Source of the DNA: Anaerostipes caccae L1-92
Lineage (GTDB): Bacteria > Bacillota > Clostridia > Lachnospirales > Lachnospiraceae
Length of the DNA stretch: 64,000 bases
NCBI RefSeq assembly: GCF_014467075.1
Contig: NZ_AP023027.1
Location: 2,545,501 to 2,609,500 of the forward strand
Reading direction: 5' to 3'
Shown: positions 62,480 through 64,000 of the stretch, one piece after another
Position numbering within the stretch: position 1 is the first letter of the stretch
Layout: each line of letters opens with the position of its first letter
The notes under the pieces: generated by a model
Told to the model about the DNA's origin: nothing
Database searches by the model: none
Seen by the model: only the letters and a program-made list of their open reading frames with translations
Program-made: the position numbers and the translations under genes

Positions 62480-62484
62480 GAAAT

Positions 62485-62527
62485 AAAAAAACTGTCCACA
62501 GAATTTTTTCTGTGAACAGTTTTTTTC
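62485..62527. terminator. Terminator after lgt
   Basis: AAAAAACTGTCCACAGA and TCTGTGAACAGTTTTTT pair with one mismatch; runs of A and T at both ends make it work in both directions. Confidence 0.85.
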
Positions 62528-62534
62528 TACACTT

Positions 62535-63416
62535 TTAATGTTTCCGTTTTTTCCACTGATAGAGAAGGACAAGCAGTGCCCCGGCAGCAAAAAGTGCCGC
62601 AACTACCTGAGATACGGCGATTTGTGTTCCCGGGATCAGCAGCTGGTCTGTCCGAAGGCCCTCGATCCAGAATCGTCCGACTCCATATCCGATGGCATAA
62701 ATTGCCAGCATCTGGCCGTCAAATTTTTTGTGTCTGAACATGATAACAATGAGAATCAGCAGTGCAAGGTTCCACAGCCCTTCATATAAAAACGTAGGGT
62801 GTACCTGAATATAAGTATTCATATGGCTTCCGCTTCCCACAAACACAGCCTGGTCATACAGCCCGGCATCCACAATCTCTGAAAGTCTTCCGTGCTTTAC
62901 GAAATAGTCTGTGGGGATCTGCATAGCCAAAGGCCCGTTGGTAAAGCCTCCGAATGCTTCCCTGTTGAAAAAGTTCCCCCATCGGCCCAGGATCTGGCCG
63001 ATCAGCAGCCCCGGCACCGCAATATCCGCCAGTTTGAAAAATTCTATTTTCTTCACTCTGCAGAAGATGACCATCACAATGACCGAAGCAATAATCCCTC
63101 CATAAATGGCAAGGCCTCCGCTCCTGGTATTCAGTATCTCCGTCAGATGATCTTTGTAGTAATCCCAGGAAAAAATAACATAGTAAAGTCTCGCCCCAAT
63201 GATAGCAGGAATCATCACCGCGATGATGAAATCAAAGACCAGATCCGGATTGACTCCGTTTTTCTTAGCCATTCTGGCCGCCGCAAGCATCCCCAGAAGA
63301 AATCCCAGTGCAATGACTATACCGTAATATTTGATCTCAAATCCTCCGATGCTGATGCCCTCTCCCACATGTTTGAACACAATGCCCAAAAATGGAAACC
63401 GGATTTCATTTTCCAT
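62535..63416 (-). CDS. lgt: Prolipoprotein diacylglyceryl transferase
   Basis: Adds diacylglycerol to lipobox cysteines, the first step of lipoprotein maturation; needed for PstS here. It has 293 residues with about seven helices. The signature GRWGNFFNREAFGG is intact, and IKYYGIVIALGFLLG and the YGVGRFWIEGLR segment are conserved. Own promoter and terminator. Confidence 0.97.
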   Translation of the reverse strand: MENEIRFPFLGIVFKHVGEGISIGGFEIKYYGIVIALGFLLGMLAAARMAKKNGVNPDLVFDFIIAVMIPAIIGARLYYVIFSWDYYKDHLTEILNTRSGGLAIYGGIIASVIVMVIFCRVKKIEFFKLADIAVPGLLIGQILGRWGNFFNREAFGGFTNGPLAMQIPTDYFVKHGRLSEIVDAGLYDQAVFVGSGSHMNTYIQVHPTFLYEGLWNLALLILIVIMFRHKKFDGQMLAIYAIGYGVGRFWIEGLRTDQLLIPGTQIAVSQVVAALFAAGALLVLLYQWKKRKH

Positions 63417-63443
63417 AATCGCATTACTCCTTTCCGTCGTTTC

Positions 63444-63472
63444 ATCTTATCCCATTTTTCTTTTCTTTTCAA
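63444..63472 (-). promoter_or_regulatory. Promoter of lgt
   Basis: TTGAAA (63472-63467), 17 nt, TAAGAT (63449-63444) on the minus strand, about 28 nt before the ATG. Confidence 0.7.
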
Positions 63473-63559
63473 GGTTCTTATGGTAGACTTGTTGTATCAA
63501 TGTCCTTGGATCACAGGACTATATTTATGCAAAGACATGAAGAAAGGAATCAATACACA

Positions 63560-64000
63560 ATGAAATTAGGAATCGTAGGACTGCCAAATGTAGGTAAGAG
63601 TACTTTGTTTAATTCTCTCACAAAAGCGGGTGCCGAGTCTGCCAACTATCCGTTCTGCACCATCGATCCGAACGTAGGGATCGTTACCGTGCCGGATAAA
63701 AGGCTGGATGTGCTGTCTGAGATGTATCACTCAAAAAAAGTCATTCCCGCAGTTATCGAGTTTGTAGACATCGCAGGTCTCGTCAAGGGAGCATCCAAAG
63801 GGGAGGGGCTTGGCAACCAATTTCTGGCCAATATCCGTGAGGTCGATGCCATTGTCCATGTAGTCCGCTGCTTTGAAGATGAAAATATCGTCCATGTAGA
63901 CGGTTCAGTCAGCCCGCTTCGCGATATCGAAACCATCAATTTTGAGCTGATTTTTTCCGACATCGAAGTTCTTGACAGAAGGATCGCCAAGTCAAAAAAA
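63560..64000 (+). CDS. ychF: Redox-regulated ATPase/GTPase YchF (Obg family), N-terminal part
   Basis: 147 codons are visible; the gene runs off the window. G1 is GLPNVGKST at residues 7-15, followed by [14 protein letters not shown], the G3 [29 protein letters not shown] and [17 protein letters not shown], all diagnostic of YchF. ATG with AAAGGA upstream. Transcribed away from lgt. Confidence 0.97.
   Translation, partial: MKLGIVGLPNVGKSTLFNSLTKAGAESANYPFCTIDPNVGIVTVPDKRLDVLSEMYHSKKVIPAVIEFVDIAGLVKGASKGEGLGNQFLANIREVDAIVHVVRCFEDENIVHVDGSVSPLRDIETINFELIFSDIEVLDRRIAKSKK

Noticed and set aside
62462..62500. DnaA boxes (TTGTCCACA, CTGTCCACA) suggesting an origin
   Set aside because: Each has at least one mismatch, there is no dnaA or dnaN, and one copy is part of the lgt terminator stem.
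1..64000. CRISPR arrays, tRNA or rRNA genes, insertion sequences, prophage
   Set aside because: None was seen: no regular direct repeats with spacers, no cloverleaf in the gaps, no transposase or phage genes.

Overview
The window is about 64 kb of a low-to-mid GC Gram-positive chromosome. It almost certainly comes from a spore-forming anaerobe of the class Clostridia, family Lachnospiraceae. The evidence is the dcw cell-division cluster running directly into spoIIGA-sigE, a ZTP riboswitch, PurO-type purine synthesis, strong AGGAGG ribosome binding sites, and a 4-hydroxybutyryl-CoA dehydratase typical of butyrate-forming gut anaerobes. Anaerostipes or a close relative would fit, but the genus is inference. 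I saw no rRNA, tRNA, CRISPR array, transposase or prophage.

Layout. 1-5.8 kb: the 5' part of glnS, then gntR-clpC-hypothetical-radA. 5.9-17.3 kb: one tightly packed minus-strand run that begins with pyrimidine genes (pyrF, pyrK, pyrD, a CBS protein, pyrE), passes through VanZ, a small membrane protein, an HD hydrolase and an M29 aminopeptidase, and ends with purine genes (purE, a secreted amidase, purM, purN, purD) at a clear terminator. 17.5-24.1 kb: the phosphate-starvation block pstSCAB-phoU-phoP-phoR with Pho-box-like repeats in front. 24.1-27.4 kb: two unrecognised exported proteins flanking pyrC. 27.4-33 kb: an accessory region with a sigma-54 activator, a NifU-like Fe-S carrier, 4-hydroxybutyryl-CoA dehydratase behind a textbook -24/-12 promoter, a TIGR04076 protein, a Crp/Fnr regulator and a GNAT protein. 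33-39 kb: glyS, recO, era and an M16C protease. 39-43.3 kb: a drug/metabolite exporter, a radical-SAM plus DUF4130 DNA-repair pair with a LexA-type box in front, and a TipAS-type MerR regulator. 43.3-45.5 kb: AICAR formyltransferase and PurO-type IMP cyclohydrolase under a ZTP riboswitch. 45.5-49.4 kb: mgsA, then two paralogous GH25 lysozymes flanking a lone prepilin gene. 49.6-62.5 kb: sigE, spoIIGA, ftsZ, ftsQ, ftsW, murD, mraY, two class B PBPs, ftsL, rsmH and mraZ. 62.5-64 kb: lgt and the start of ychF.

How the genes work together. Nucleotide synthesis dominates: pyrF-K-D-E and pyrC make UMP, while purE, purM, purN, purD, AICARFT and PurO cover much of the IMP pathway. The last two steps are controlled by their own substrate, ZMP/ZTP. 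The dcw block carries its autoregulatory MraZ operator (three 10-bp repeats) and runs into the sporulation sigma factor, whose promoter has an unusually long spacer as in Bacillus spoIIG.

The points most worth follow-up are: (1) the sigma-54-controlled 4-hydroxybutyryl-CoA dehydratase; (2) LexA-type boxes before the little-studied radical-SAM/DUF4130 repair pair; (3) a 71-bp nested palindromic repeat present twice, one copy in the pyrF leader where it can compete with a larger hairpin and one copy supplying a stop codon; (4) the ZTP-riboswitch/PurO arrangement; (5) the combined pyrimidine-purine gene run with embedded envelope genes.
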